Positions 1 to 8,794 of a stretch of 64,000 nucleotides of DNA are shown here, in pieces. Position 1 is the first letter of the stretch; the number at the start of each line of letters is the position of its first letter. Source of the stretch: Alphaproteobacteria bacterium (GTDB lineage: Bacteria; Pseudomonadota; Alphaproteobacteria; Micropepsales; Micropepsaceae); NCBI GenBank assembly GCA_025924715.1, contig JAICHV010000001.1, positions 1 through 64,000 on the forward strand, in the 5' to 3' direction. A program made the position numbers and the translations under genes. The notes below the pieces were generated by a model. It worked only from the letters and a program-made list of their open reading frames with translations. It did no database searches and was not told the DNA's origin.

Positions 1-87
1 GATTTGCCTTCGCTGCTAGCATGGCAATATGCGTTGCATATCGTTTTGTATACGGACCGGATGGCGCCCGCTCACGACCATCGCCGA

Positions 88-315
88 TCAGGCGCAAAAC
101 ATCATGATTTCGGCAAGCAGGGCGGCGGCGGCCAGCAAACAGATAGTGGCAAAGGCCAAGGTCTGGCCCACCGACCAGCGCGAGCCATCCGCGGGATGGC
201 GCGACCAGCTTGGCGATAAAGGCAAATTGGGGTCGAGAAGCCGCACAAAGGCGTGAAAATAATCGCCGAAAAACCGCGCGCCGGCCGGTTGTGTCGGTTG
301 GATCTCGCAGAGCAC
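88..315 (-). CDS. Small hypothetical single-span membrane protein
   Basis: This is a 75-residue reading frame with a GTG start preceded by a good GAGG ribosome-binding sequence at about 6 bases. The first 50 residues are polar with several Pro and Trp residues. Residues about 51-73 form one hydrophobic span (ending LLAEIMMFCA). It lies downstream of, and in the same direction as, the O-antigen ligase-like gene, so it could be the last gene of the export operon. I do not recognise a family. Support is the ribosome-binding site, the coherent membrane segment and the lack of a competing frame; it could still be chance. Confidence 0.4.
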   Translation of the reverse strand: MLCEIQPTQPAGARFFGDYFHAFVRLLDPNLPLSPSWSRHPADGSRWSVGQTLAFATICLLAAAALLAEIMMFCA

Positions 316-406
316 GCGTCACCTCGATTGCAGGTGTCAAGGCTCGCATGGGTGGGTTAAGCAACCGTAAAAACGCGCAATTACCGCGCACTTGTTCATC
401 GCCACT

Positions 407-1846
407 CTAATTGCGGGTCGACGAAGCCTGCGCCAATCCCAGACCCATGATGACGGAATAGGTTAACGCGACCGCCGGAATCTGGAGGGAAAAATCGAAC
501 ATCGAATGAACCGCGATCAGAACCGTGGCCCCTATCGCCACCATCGGATAAATGCGGTTGCGGCGACGAACAAAAACCCCACGCAAGCACAGGAATGCGC
601 ACCAGCCGATCGCTGTCCACCAGGCGATCGCGGCGGGCAGGCCGATCCCGGCCGCGAATTCCAGATAATCGTTATGCGCCTTGTCCATGACGAAAGGAAA
701 CATCCGGTCGGCATACATGGGATAAGCGCGCTCGAAAGTGCCAAGGCCCAGTCCGAGCCAGGGCGAATCCGAAATCATGCGGGTGGCGGCGTTCCACAAT
801 GCCATCCGCACTTCATCGACCCCGCCGGCTTCGACAAGATCAAAAAATCGGGACTCCAAAGTATCGCCGCCAAGCGAAAACAGCAGAACGGCAAGGGCAA
901 CCATGGAAGCCGCCCCGGCCATGGCCCAGATGCTGGTGTTGCGCCGCGTGGACAAGATCGCGGCGAGTACCAAAACGGTCATGAGACCGATCAGGGTGGC
1001 CAAACATCCGGCGCGCGAGGCCGTCGCCAGCAATACCGAGATCACGGCAATGAACGCCAACACACCCCAAACGCCCTGGCCAAACACGTAGAGCAAGGTC
1101 GACAGGATATGTTGCCTGGTGCCGCGGTTCGTTACGATCTTCTTGCTGGCGGCGGGATAGAAATGCACCGTTGCTAGAATGACGCCCATGCCCAGATAAG
1201 TCGCAAAACTGTTTCGTAGGACGAAAGGTCCATTCATGTTTCCGGGAATCGTCCAATTTTCATAGAACAGTTCGGTCTGGCTAAATCCGGTCAAGGCCAG
1301 GATCAGCCCATATCCCGCGTAGAGCGCGATGATGAACAGTATCGCGCTGAATAGAAGTTTGGCCTGGTCCGAACGCTGGCATAGAAAAAACGTAAGGCCC
1401 CCGGCCGCCAGATAGGTCAGCAGTTTCATCCATTCGGTGGCGGTGCGCCAGGGATCGATGGAAATGATCGGCTTGATTTTCACCTGCAAGGCATCGGACG
1501 CCACTTGCCAAATCGGATGCGGCCAGCTTGGCGGCACATAGGGGAAGAGCTGTATCGCACCCCATAGCAGCACACCCGCAAACAGCGTTGCGGGCACCAA
1601 GTAAGGCTTAAGCGAACTGCTGCTGCTTGATGGCGCGATGGCCTGGGAAAGGGCCCACAAGCCGCAGCACAGCGCGATTAGGATCGACAGCAGGCTCCAC
1701 GACCATGGACGGTTGCTGCCGAGCGGAAAAGGCGCCCAGGCCAAAACACCGATCAGGGATATAAGCGTGGCTCTCTCCAAGCGCGCGGGCCATTTGGCCC
1801 CGCCGTCCGATGGGGCGATCTCGCCATCGATTTCGGTGACGCTCAT
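407..1846 (-). CDS. O-antigen ligase/polymerase family membrane protein
   Basis: This 479-residue polytopic membrane protein resembles the Wzy_C/WaaL family, which polymerises or ligates undecaprenyl-linked glycans on the periplasmic face. About ten to twelve hydrophobic segments are visible. A large periplasmic loop in the second half is followed by the family signature AHNDYLEFAAGIGLPAA near residue 390. The ATG at 1846 overlaps the stop of the upstream TPR-like gene (ATGA), so I prefer it over a start further upstream at 1990. It is distal in the minus-strand operon that begins with the export and kinase genes, so its likely substrate is the polysaccharide made by this locus. Whether it is a polymerase or a ligase cannot be decided from sequence. 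Confidence 0.8.
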   Translation of the reverse strand: MSVTEIDGEIAPSDGGAKWPARLERATLISLIGVLAWAPFPLGSNRPWSWSLLSILIALCCGLWALSQAIAPSSSSSSLKPYLVPATLFAGVLLWGAIQLFPYVPPSWPHPIWQVASDALQVKIKPIISIDPWRTATEWMKLLTYLAAGGLTFFLCQRSDQAKLLFSAILFIIALYAGYGLILALTGFSQTELFYENWTIPGNMNGPFVLRNSFATYLGMGVILATVHFYPAASKKIVTNRGTRQHILSTLLYVFGQGVWGVLAFIAVISVLLATASRAGCLATLIGLMTVLVLAAILSTRRNTSIWAMAGAASMVALAVLLFSLGGDTLESRFFDLVEAGGVDEVRMALWNAATRMISDSPWLGLGLGTFERAYPMYADRMFPFVMDKAHNDYLEFAAGIGLPAAIAWWTAIGWCAFLCLRGVFVRRRNRIYPMVAIGATVLIAVHSMFDFSLQIPAVALTYSVIMGLGLAQASSTRN

Positions 1847-2517
1847 GGCACACCAAGACGCATGCGGACGACATAGCGGTTGAGGGTGCGGATGTCGTCG
1901 GGATCGGCAATCGCCTGTGTCATCAGCGATGCACCGCCTTGGATCTGCAACACGGGAAGGATTTGCGGCCGCATCTCTTCCTGGGTCCATAAAAGGCGAG
2001 CTTGGGTTATCACCTGCGTGCGGGCATCAGGCGTAAGGTCTTTCCACAGCGCCGCGCCGGCGCGCGTTTTCCGGCCCACCAGCCAGTAATCATGGGGCGA
2101 CAGATCCAGCGCGAGCGAAAGCGCTTTGGCCGCGCCGGCTGGGTCTTGTCCCTGGAGCATTTCCGCCAAGACGGTCCAGCCTTGTATCGAGGTTGGGCTG
2201 CGAGCCATGCCGCCTCGGACGATCGGCAAGACCGTTGCCGGATCGGCGCCCGATCGCCACAGCGCCTGCGCCCGGGCAATTTGGCTTTCGCCATCGCCAG
2301 CCGCCGCCAAGGACAACAGCGCGGCTGCTTTTTGATATTCTTGTTTGGAAAAAGTCCGGTTGGTGGCGATCCCTGCCGGCACCGGAAAGGTGCCATCGAC
2401 CGCCAAGCCCGCGACAAAGCGGGGAATGGCCAGCAAAAGCAGAAGGGCGGCCGGTAAGACCAGAAAAAGCGGGCGCAACAGTCCCCGCGATCCTCCCGAT
2501 GCGTTCACGCCGCCCAA
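1843..2517 (-). CDS. Membrane-anchored TPR-like protein of the polysaccharide operon
   Basis: The product is about 224 residues. A basic N-terminus is followed by a transmembrane anchor at about residues 15-37. The rest is helical and Ala-rich with TPR-like repeats (residues about 60-210, e.g. ALLSLAAAGDGESQIARAQA and AKALSLALDLSPHDYWL). No catalytic motif is visible. The first in-frame start is a TTG directly after the stop of the kinase gene; a GTG nine bases further in is equally possible. Its 3' end overlaps the O-antigen ligase-like start, so the two are translationally coupled. Such proteins in exopolysaccharide operons are usually assumed to scaffold the polymerase or co-polymerase; that role is inferred here. 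Confidence 0.6.
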   Translation of the reverse strand: MGGVNASGGSRGLLRPLFLVLPAALLLLLAIPRFVAGLAVDGTFPVPAGIATNRTFSKQEYQKAAALLSLAAAGDGESQIARAQALWRSGADPATVLPIVRGGMARSPTSIQGWTVLAEMLQGQDPAGAAKALSLALDLSPHDYWLVGRKTRAGAALWKDLTPDARTQVITQARLLWTQEEMRPQILPVLQIQGGASLMTQAIADPDDIRTLNRYVVRMRLGVP

Positions 2518-4746
2518 TCAGTCCGCATAATATTTGTTGTAACCATAGTAATCCTGATAGCCATAGCTGTAATAGTGGAACCGGTCGAAGTTTGCCCGCG
2601 CCAGGGCCACGCCGGCCACCGGCGCATTGATATCCGACAAGGCGCGCGCGGCATTGACGACCGCCTCGCGTGGGGTCTTCTCCCACCGCACGACGAAGAC
2701 AACCGCATCGGCCAGCCGGGCCAGAACTTTTGTGTCATTCACGGGCAACAGCGGCGCCGAATCGATGATCACCAGGTCATTATGGGACTTGAGGCCCGCG
2801 ATGAGGTTTTCCATCGCCACCGACCCCAGCAAATCGGGCGCACTGCTGGCAGACCTGTGTGTGGGGAGGACCAGCGCCGGTGTCCGGGGATCCTTAACCA
2901 AACATTGGTCCAAAGGGTTTTCGCCCGATAGGACTTCAACGACGCCAACTTTGGCATCGGTCAGTCCAATCGCATTCGCGACGCTGGGACGGCGCAAATC
3001 GCCATCCACGATTACCACTTTTTGCCCGCTGCGGGCGGCAAGGCGGCCCAGGCTGATCGAAACCGTGGTCTTGCCTTCGTCAGGCACCGACGATGTCACC
3101 AAAATGACCTTTGGCCGCTTGTCGACATTGGACCGGATAAGCCCCATTTGCAGCCCGCGCACGCTTTCGGCGAAAGACGACATCGGACTTTCGACCACCC
3201 GGTCGGCCGCCTCGCCCGTCTCTTTCAGGCCGGGGATTTCCGGCATCGTCGTCAGCACGGGAATGCCGAGCAGGCGTTCGATTTGCGAGACAGTGCGGAA
3301 GCCGGCGTCGAGACGTTCCGCCAGCATGGCAAACAGGAAGCCCAGAAGAAGCCCAGCCGGGATGGCGACACCGAATGTCAGCTTCTTGTCGGGAAAGCTG
3401 GGGGAGTTCGGCAATTCCGCGTGCGAAATGATGCGGGCATCGGGAGTCTGAATGCCTTCCTGGCCTTGCGATTCCTTGAAGCGCGCGACAAAGGCTTCGT
3501 AAAGCGAACGGCTCGATGTCGCGGTGGCCTCCAATTCCTTCAGGCGAATGCGCGCCTTGTTCTCGACATTGGATGTTCCGGTCAACTGATTGAGGCTGCC
3601 GGAGAGGGAATTCACCTGCGCCCGGGCGACCGCAACGTCATTGGCAACGGTTTCCACCACGCGCGCGACTTCTTCGTCGATTTTCGCGTCGAGATTTCGC
3701 TTTTGATTGGCAAGGTCCAACATTTTGGGATGCCGAGGACCATATTTGGAGGAGAACTCCGCCTGTTGCCGCAACAGGTCCGTTTCCTGCTCACGCAATT
3801 GCCCGATCAGCGGCGATACCACAACTTGGGATACATCATCGGCGTGTCCCGATTTCTGCAATTCCACCACACGTGCATATTTGGCCTCTTGTTCAGCCAA
3901 GGCCGCGCGGGCGTTTATCAATTGCCCGTTCAACTGGCCGAGCTGCTGGTCGACAAGAGACGAGCCATTTTGCGTTTCGGTCAGCCCGTTCTGCGCCTTG
4001 TATTCCTGTACCGCGGCCTCCGCGGCCTGAACCTGGCCTGATAGCTGCTGTATGCGATCCGCCAGCCAAACCGTGGCTTTCTGGGTCGCGTCGAATTTGG
4101 CGTTCAGCTGATCTTCGACATAAGCATCGGCAATCGTATTTGCGATGGTCTGCGCGTGTTCCGCGCTGGCCGATTCAAAGGTGATCATGATAGCTGACGA
4201 CCGCCCCTGGGCGGTGATCGTCAGATTATTGAGCAACCGATCAATAGTCTTGTTGCGTTTGGCCTGCTTGTCGGTCTTGCCGTCGCTGACCGGCGCCGCG
4301 CCACCAATCCAGTGCAGAGGATTGACGTAATAGGTCACCGCGCTGAGGAGGCTGGGGGACCCTCCCCCGAATTCCGGATCCTGGTCCAAATTCAGCTTGT
4401 CGATGACGCGGCCCAGCAGAGTACGTGACCGCAGGATCTGGATTTGGTTTTCAATGGAGGTGGGGTCGGTCGGCAGGCCTGACAGCACCGCGTCGACATC
4501 CACGATCTTATTTTGGCGCTGGTCGAGCAACACCAGCGCCTTGACCTGATACAAGGGCGTCAGATTGAAGAGCACGATGGCAGTCACGATGAGGACCGCC
4601 GCGGCGGTGCCCAAGATCAGGCGCTGCCGGACCCGAATAATGCGCAGCAAATCCGTCAGATCGAAGACGGTCTCGTTGTGCGGCTGGGTATCCGCCTCGC
4701 GTTCCGTGGCGGCAAACTCGGGCGGAATATTGCGTTGAATCGTCAT
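2518..4746 (-). CDS. Polysaccharide co-polymerase with BY-type tyrosine autokinase (GumC/Wzc-like)
   Basis: The product is about 742 residues. It has an N-terminal Wzz-type chain-length domain with a membrane span near residues 45-65, a long periplasmic coiled coil (about 180-430), a GNVR-like segment and a second span near 480. The cytoplasmic BY-kinase domain shows Walker A (SVPDEGKTTVS), Walker A' (VVIVDGDLRRP) and Walker B (LVIIDSAPLLPV). The C-terminus is a tyrosine cluster with nine Tyr in the last 19 residues, the expected autophosphorylation tail. Wzc proteins control polymer length and export through phosphorylation cycling. I chose the ATG at 4746 because AAAGAGC precedes it; an ATG at 4773 adds nine residues but has no ribosome-binding site. 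The partner export protein and a phosphatase are encoded upstream in the same operon. Confidence 0.92.
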   Translation of the reverse strand: MTIQRNIPPEFAATEREADTQPHNETVFDLTDLLRIIRVRQRLILGTAAAVLIVTAIVLFNLTPLYQVKALVLLDQRQNKIVDVDAVLSGLPTDPTSIENQIQILRSRTLLGRVIDKLNLDQDPEFGGGSPSLLSAVTYYVNPLHWIGGAAPVSDGKTDKQAKRNKTIDRLLNNLTITAQGRSSAIMITFESASAEHAQTIANTIADAYVEDQLNAKFDATQKATVWLADRIQQLSGQVQAAEAAVQEYKAQNGLTETQNGSSLVDQQLGQLNGQLINARAALAEQEAKYARVVELQKSGHADDVSQVVVSPLIGQLREQETDLLRQQAEFSSKYGPRHPKMLDLANQKRNLDAKIDEEVARVVETVANDVAVARAQVNSLSGSLNQLTGTSNVENKARIRLKELEATATSSRSLYEAFVARFKESQGQEGIQTPDARIISHAELPNSPSFPDKKLTFGVAIPAGLLLGFLFAMLAERLDAGFRTVSQIERLLGIPVLTTMPEIPGLKETGEAADRVVESPMSSFAESVRGLQMGLIRSNVDKRPKVILVTSSVPDEGKTTVSISLGRLAARSGQKVVIVDGDLRRPSVANAIGLTDAKVGVVEVLSGENPLDQCLVKDPRTPALVLPTHRSASSAPDLLGSVAMENLIAGLKSHNDLVIIDSAPLLPVNDTKVLARLADAVVFVVRWEKTPREAVVNAARALSDINAPVAGVALARANFDRFHYYSYGYQDYYGYNKYYAD

Positions 4747-4835
4747 GGCGCTCTTTGTGATTAATGAGAGCATATCTAGGCAAATATGGCGGCTTTCGCC
4801 GCTATAAATTGAAAACCCGGTTAACCGCGGCCGGA

Positions 4836-6098
4836 TTAAGGATGAAGCGTCAGGCCGCCCATAATGATGTTGTCGTCATAGGCGCCGCCCACGGCGTTCG
4901 AGGACCGCGTTTCATGGGTAAATGTGACATTGGCGCTGAGATATCTGTTCATCAGATAGGTCGCACCAATCCTCTCATTATCGATCTGATCGCGCCGGGT
5001 GACGCCTTGGAATACGCTGTCAGTATGGCTGAAGCCGCCCTGCAAGATGATGTTGGGCAGCACCTCGTAGTCGGCGCTGATGCCGAAAACCTGGTTGTCG
5101 TTGGTGGAGGCGCCGGCGATGGTCGTGGCGGCAAGCGTCCGCGACGCCTGAAGGTGAACGGTCAACACCTCGCTAGCGAACCAGTTGACGGCAGCGCCGA
5201 AATTGACGCCCGAGACATCCTTGAGCGTGCCTTTGTAGTTCTGGGTCAGGTAGCCGGCGAAGAGCTCGCCCTGCACCAGATGGCTGACCTGCATGGAAAG
5301 GCCAGCCTCGGCGCGGTAGCCGCTGTTGCTGCGATGGAATAGCGCGCGGTCCAGAGTCTGGTCGAAATCCTGGGCGATGTAGTCGGTCTGGGCAAAGATC
5401 GCGTAGCCCGGCGAAAATATATAGCTGGCGCGCGCGTAAAAATCATATTCGTCGCGGTTGCGGTCGGTATTGCTGATCGGCGCGCCGCCGCCCAACACGG
5501 GCGTGGCGGAGTAGCTGAAATGGTCGACGATCGCCCCCACCCGCAAGCCGAAATTATAGGGGCTATAGCTGAGCGCGCCCTGGGCATGCGACAGGGTGTA
5601 TTTTGTCGGTTCGGCGGCGAAGCTGGGCAGGTCCGGCGAATTGCGCGGTTCGTGCAGGCTGCCGTGCGAGACAGTGCCGCTGAAATCGGTGCCCCGCTCG
5701 ATGTCCAGGCGGCCGCTGCCGCCGATGGTCCAGTCGGTGGAATCTTCGCCGGACAAGTCGTTGTATTGCTGCGCGGCAAGATTGCCGAAGAGGTCAAGCT
5801 CGTGACGACCCCATTGGGAGCCCAGGAAAAAGGATGGCGCTTCGAGTGTGGTCAGGGACGATTTTGCGCCCGTCGCCTGGCGCAGCACATTGTCGTCATT
5901 GCCGACTTCGACATTCAGCTTGGGAAAGAGCCGAAACCCGCCCAGGGGAAGGCCCTTGGCGTCAAAATCCGGACGCGGACGATCCATCACCCCTTCGCTG
6001 GGTATCGCGGTCTGGGCGAATGCCGCCAACGAACCAAATCCCAAACCCAAGCCAAGTGTTGCGGCAGACAAAAAGCCGCTCTTAAGGTTAACCCGCAT
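4836..6098 (-). CDS. Outer-membrane beta-barrel protein of the exopolysaccharide operon
   Basis: The 420-residue product has a clear signal peptide (residues 1-29, ending AAFAQ). The mature part alternates polar and aromatic residues, typical of beta strands, and ends in HP after repeated amphipathic strands. It resembles the BBP2-type or EpsL/GumB-associated outer-membrane proteins found next to Wzc-like genes. AGGA sits six bases before the ATG. A role as secretion conduit or porin for the polymer is plausible because a Wza-type protein is encoded two genes upstream. No enzymatic motif is visible. Confidence 0.7.
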   Translation of the reverse strand: MRVNLKSGFLSAATLGLGLGFGSLAAFAQTAIPSEGVMDRPRPDFDAKGLPLGGFRLFPKLNVEVGNDDNVLRQATGAKSSLTTLEAPSFFLGSQWGRHELDLFGNLAAQQYNDLSGEDSTDWTIGGSGRLDIERGTDFSGTVSHGSLHEPRNSPDLPSFAAEPTKYTLSHAQGALSYSPYNFGLRVGAIVDHFSYSATPVLGGGAPISNTDRNRDEYDFYARASYIFSPGYAIFAQTDYIAQDFDQTLDRALFHRSNSGYRAEAGLSMQVSHLVQGELFAGYLTQNYKGTLKDVSGVNFGAAVNWFASEVLTVHLQASRTLAATTIAGASTNDNQVFGISADYEVLPNIILQGGFSHTDSVFQGVTRRDQIDNERIGATYLMNRYLSANVTFTHETRSSNAVGGAYDDNIIMGGLTLHP

Positions 6099-6149
6099 CG
6101 AAATCCTGCTCTATCTTGTTGGTATAAAAATTTGCATGCCCCCGACAGC

Positions 6150-6956
6150 TTAGCTGCAGGACGGATTGTTCGCCGGGCAGGTATTGTTGGTGTTGTTGTT
6201 ATTGTTGTTGTTCTGGCCTTGGCTATTATCGTTTTGACCTTGGCTGTTGCCGCCGGTAGACCCGGTCACCACCGGCGAGCCATTGGCCACGCTGGCGAGC
6301 TGGGTCGATCCGCCATTGGCGGTGACCGAAGAGGCAAACGAGGTCCCCGTACCCGCCGGCGCCTCATTGGAGACGGTGGCGGCAATCTGCGTGGCGGTGG
6401 TGTTGTTGTTGGAAGCGGCAATCGTGGCCGCCGCAGTGCCGAGACCACTGCCCAAGGTGGCCACGGTAATCACCGTGGGATTGGAAGCTTGGGCCGCGAT
6501 CGCGCCTGACGCGGCATCGGTGCCGGTCGCGCCGGCGCTCACCGCCGCGGTGACCACAGAGGCAATCACGGTGGAGGACACGACGCCGGTACTCACCGCC
6601 GCCGAAATAACGACAAAGGTCGCCGTCGCCGGGGGTACCCCGGCAACAATGGCGGCCGATACCGCCACGGTGACCGCGGCAGGGCCATAGGTGCTGATCG
6701 CCGTCGCCGTCGCAGCCGAAATGGCGGCGGCGACGGCGGCATCGTGACCGGGGCCCGCAGGCACCGCATTGATGGCGGCGGTGATGGCATCCTGAACCGC
6801 CGTGGTTTGGGCGGCGTCCAGAGCGGAGCCTTGCGCAAAAGCCGGCGTGGCCACCAATGCGATCAAACCGGCGGGCGCTGTCAGCGCCATCACGGCGGAT
6901 ATGGCGCAAGACATCAATCGGGTCCGCGCAGGGCCCTTGGAAATAGAATTTTGCAT
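6150..6956 (-). CDS. Secreted low-complexity Ala/Thr/Val-rich protein with Asn-rich tail
   Basis: The product is 268 residues. The start is the ATG at 6956, which has AAGGGG eight bases upstream; an upstream in-frame extension lacks support. Residues 1-42 form a signal peptide ending PAFAQ. The mature protein is a run of Ala/Val/Thr/Ile-rich segments with heptad-like spacing (for example AAVAAAISAATATAIS). The last 45 residues are Gly/Ser/Asn/Gln-rich with a QGQN repeat, a seven-Asn tract and two Cys in the last nine residues. I recognise no family. It sits inside the polysaccharide export operon between the Wza-like and beta-barrel genes, so a surface or matrix-associated role is possible. 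The 254 bases upstream may hold its own promoter. Confidence 0.65.
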   Translation of the reverse strand: MQNSISKGPARTRLMSCAISAVMALTAPAGLIALVATPAFAQGSALDAAQTTAVQDAITAAINAVPAGPGHDAAVAAAISAATATAISTYGPAAVTVAVSAAIVAGVPPATATFVVISAAVSTGVVSSTVIASVVTAAVSAGATGTDAASGAIAAQASNPTVITVATLGSGLGTAAATIAASNNNTTATQIAATVSNEAPAGTGTSFASSVTANGGSTQLASVANGSPVVTGSTGGNSQGQNDNSQGQNNNNNNNTNNTCPANNPSCS

Positions 6957-7210
6957 ATTATGACCCCTTAAATAACCCCATATCCGCTTAACGCGAACTC
7001 TTCGTGCGTTTCTTACCATTTCCCGTTGCAGACGGCAATTCGCGGAACCAAATGCAATGTTTTGCTTAATGCCTTCACAAAACTGCAAAAATCGACCTTT
7101 TTTAATGGTTAATTCGCGGCGACCCGCCGTCAAAGTGATGTAAAATTGTCGCGTGAGGCCCAAAGTTGGGCACCTGCCCGACCTCGTCCTCAGGCTCGCC
7201 GATGCGAGAC

Positions 7211-7828
7211 TTAGAAAAATCTCTCGGGAATGCGGATGACGTCGCCGGGATTGATTTTGGTGGTCTGATCCGCCGGCGCCGGGATTTCCTTGGTATCGCC
7301 ATTGCGGCGAATGAAGACGTTGCTTTCATTGGCCCGGTAGGTGAAGCCCCCCGCCTTGGCCACCGCATTCAGGATGGTCATGTCATTCGAATAGGGATAC
7401 TCGCCCGGCCGGTTCACTTCGCCGATGATGTAGAAGGGGCGGTAATTGATGACATCGACGCTGACACGGGCGTCCTTCAAATAGCCGTCTTCCAGGAGGG
7501 CTTTCACGCTGCGCTCGAATTCCCCAACGGTGAGCCCGGCGCCTTTGACCTGCCCGATCAGGTTCAGCCGCAAATATCCGCTGCCATCGACCTCAAATTC
7601 CCCGCTGAGTTCAGGCTCGCCGAACACCGTCAGGCGAATCTTGTCGCCAGTGCCGAGCCGATAACCCGGCACGGCGGTAGTGGCAGCGGACGCGGATGGG
7701 GCCGCCGACTGTGCAGCCGGGACCGCGGCGGTTACCTCTTGCGCGCGGGCCGGCAATGCCAGGCCAATCCATCCTGCCGCCAGCAGAACGGCAAAACACG
7801 CGGCGATTTTCATGGTCGACAGTTTCAT
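7211..7828 (-). CDS. Polysaccharide export protein (Wza/GumB family)
   Basis: The 205-residue product has a signal peptide (mature start near residue 30, after ALPARAQ). A Poly_export domain follows (YRLGTGDKIRLTVFGEPELSG, with the family's typical VDGSGYLRLNLIGQV), then one SLBB-type domain (GEVNRPGEYPYSNDMTILNAV). This is the periplasmic or outer-membrane channel component that works with the Wzc-like co-polymerase. There is no lipobox cysteine, unlike E. coli Wza, so it resembles short GumB-type proteins. The ATG at 7828 follows AAGGGC and is preferred to the ATG at 7849. It lies just downstream of the phosphatase gene. Confidence 0.88.
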   Translation of the reverse strand: MKLSTMKIAACFAVLLAAGWIGLALPARAQEVTAAVPAAQSAAPSASAATTAVPGYRLGTGDKIRLTVFGEPELSGEFEVDGSGYLRLNLIGQVKGAGLTVGEFERSVKALLEDGYLKDARVSVDVINYRPFYIIGEVNRPGEYPYSNDMTILNAVAKAGGFTYRANESNVFIRRNGDTKEIPAPADQTTKINPGDVIRIPERFF

Positions 7829-7852
7829 TTCGCCCTTCCTCGACGCCATTTT

Positions 7853-8659
7853 CTAAATATCCGACGTCACGATGAATTTACAGCGATCGCCCTCAAGCAC
7901 AACGGCCGCGAGTTTGCCGGTCGCATAAACGCCCGTGTCGAGTCCGATCCTGTTTGATCGGCGGACCGGCTTATCGCCAGGGCTGTGTCCGTGAACGACG
8001 ACCGAGCCGAAATCCATCTTGGACATCAAAAACTCGTCCCTGATCCAGAGCAAATCCTCGCGCTCCTGCTTGTCGAGGGCTGTGCCCGGTTTTACGCCGG
8101 CATGAACGAAGAAATAGTCTCCAACGGTGGCAGAATACTGGAGATTTCGCAGAAAGCTTAGATGGCTGGCCGGCACCTGGGCCGCAAACCGGTCCCGCGC
8201 GGCAATGTAGTCGGCGCCATCATCAAACCGGGGGGGCGCCACGCCATAGCTGATCAGGGTGGCAGCTGCGCCGAATTCGCGCCATCTGCGGTAAACCGTC
8301 GGATCTTCCAGGAAATCCAGGATGACCTGATCGTGATTGCCGCGCAGATGATAGCAGGTGAATCCATTTTCGATTCTCAGCAGCCGGTCGATAACAGCTT
8401 TGGAATCGGGCCCCCGATCGCAATAGTCGCCCAAGAAAATTAGATATTTGGCCCCGCACCAGGATTTCGCATCCGCCTCGATCGCGTCCAACAGCCGATC
8501 AAGCTGATCGCTGCAGCCATGGATGTCGCCCACCGCATAAACGCGAACGCCGTCAGGGACCCGCGGGGGCGCCTTGCGCGGCCGTTTACCGGTTAACCGC
8601 GCGAAAAACCCGCCTTTTTTGCGCGGATTGGAGGGCTCCAATGTCGATGGACTGTGCAT
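7853..8659 (-). CDS. PPP-family metallophosphoesterase (Ser/Thr phosphatase-like)
   Basis: The 268-residue cytoplasmic protein shows the three PPP-family metal-binding motifs in order: GDIHG (about residue 45), GDYCDRGPDS (about 80) and GNHD (about 115), with a later VVHGHSP. The family includes Ser/Thr protein phosphatases and diadenosine tetraphosphatases. The first 30 residues are basic and Pro-rich. It lies between the Wza-like gene and the dehydratase gene, in the place where a Wzb-type tyrosine phosphatase gene would be expected. Dephosphorylation of the BY-kinase or of a nucleotide are both possible; the substrate is unknown. Confidence 0.85.
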   Translation of the reverse strand: MHSPSTLEPSNPRKKGGFFARLTGKRPRKAPPRVPDGVRVYAVGDIHGCSDQLDRLLDAIEADAKSWCGAKYLIFLGDYCDRGPDSKAVIDRLLRIENGFTCYHLRGNHDQVILDFLEDPTVYRRWREFGAAATLISYGVAPPRFDDGADYIAARDRFAAQVPASHLSFLRNLQYSATVGDYFFVHAGVKPGTALDKQEREDLLWIRDEFLMSKMDFGSVVVHGHSPGDKPVRRSNRIGLDTGVYATGKLAAVVLEGDRCKFIVTSDI

Positions 8660-8794
8660 TGCGCCTCAATACCGCCGCCCCTCTACCGGACGCAACCAAT
8701 AGCGCGCGATAGAATTAAAATGCCGGCCTATATTAAAATTGGGACACTTCCTGTGTGGAGCGGGATGCGGGAGGGATAGCGCGAACAAATGGCG

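Noticed and set aside
2627-3451. 274-codon plus-strand frame
   Set aside because: It lies wholly antisense to the BY-kinase gene, has a Ser/Arg-rich composition typical of shadow frames in high-G+C DNA and no domain.
6250-6900. Possible tandem DNA repeat or CRISPR-like array
   Set aside because: The repetitive look comes from Ala/Val/Thr codons in the low-complexity protein; there is no constant repeat with unique spacers. No CRISPR array was seen anywhere in the window.
6957-7163. N-terminal extension of the low-complexity secreted protein
   Set aside because: It would place 69 charged residues before the signal peptide; the ATG at 6956 has its own good ribosome-binding site.
7120-7200. 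Terminator between the Wza-like and low-complexity genes
   Set aside because: A GCCCA/TGGGC hairpin is present on the minus strand but no T-run follows it.
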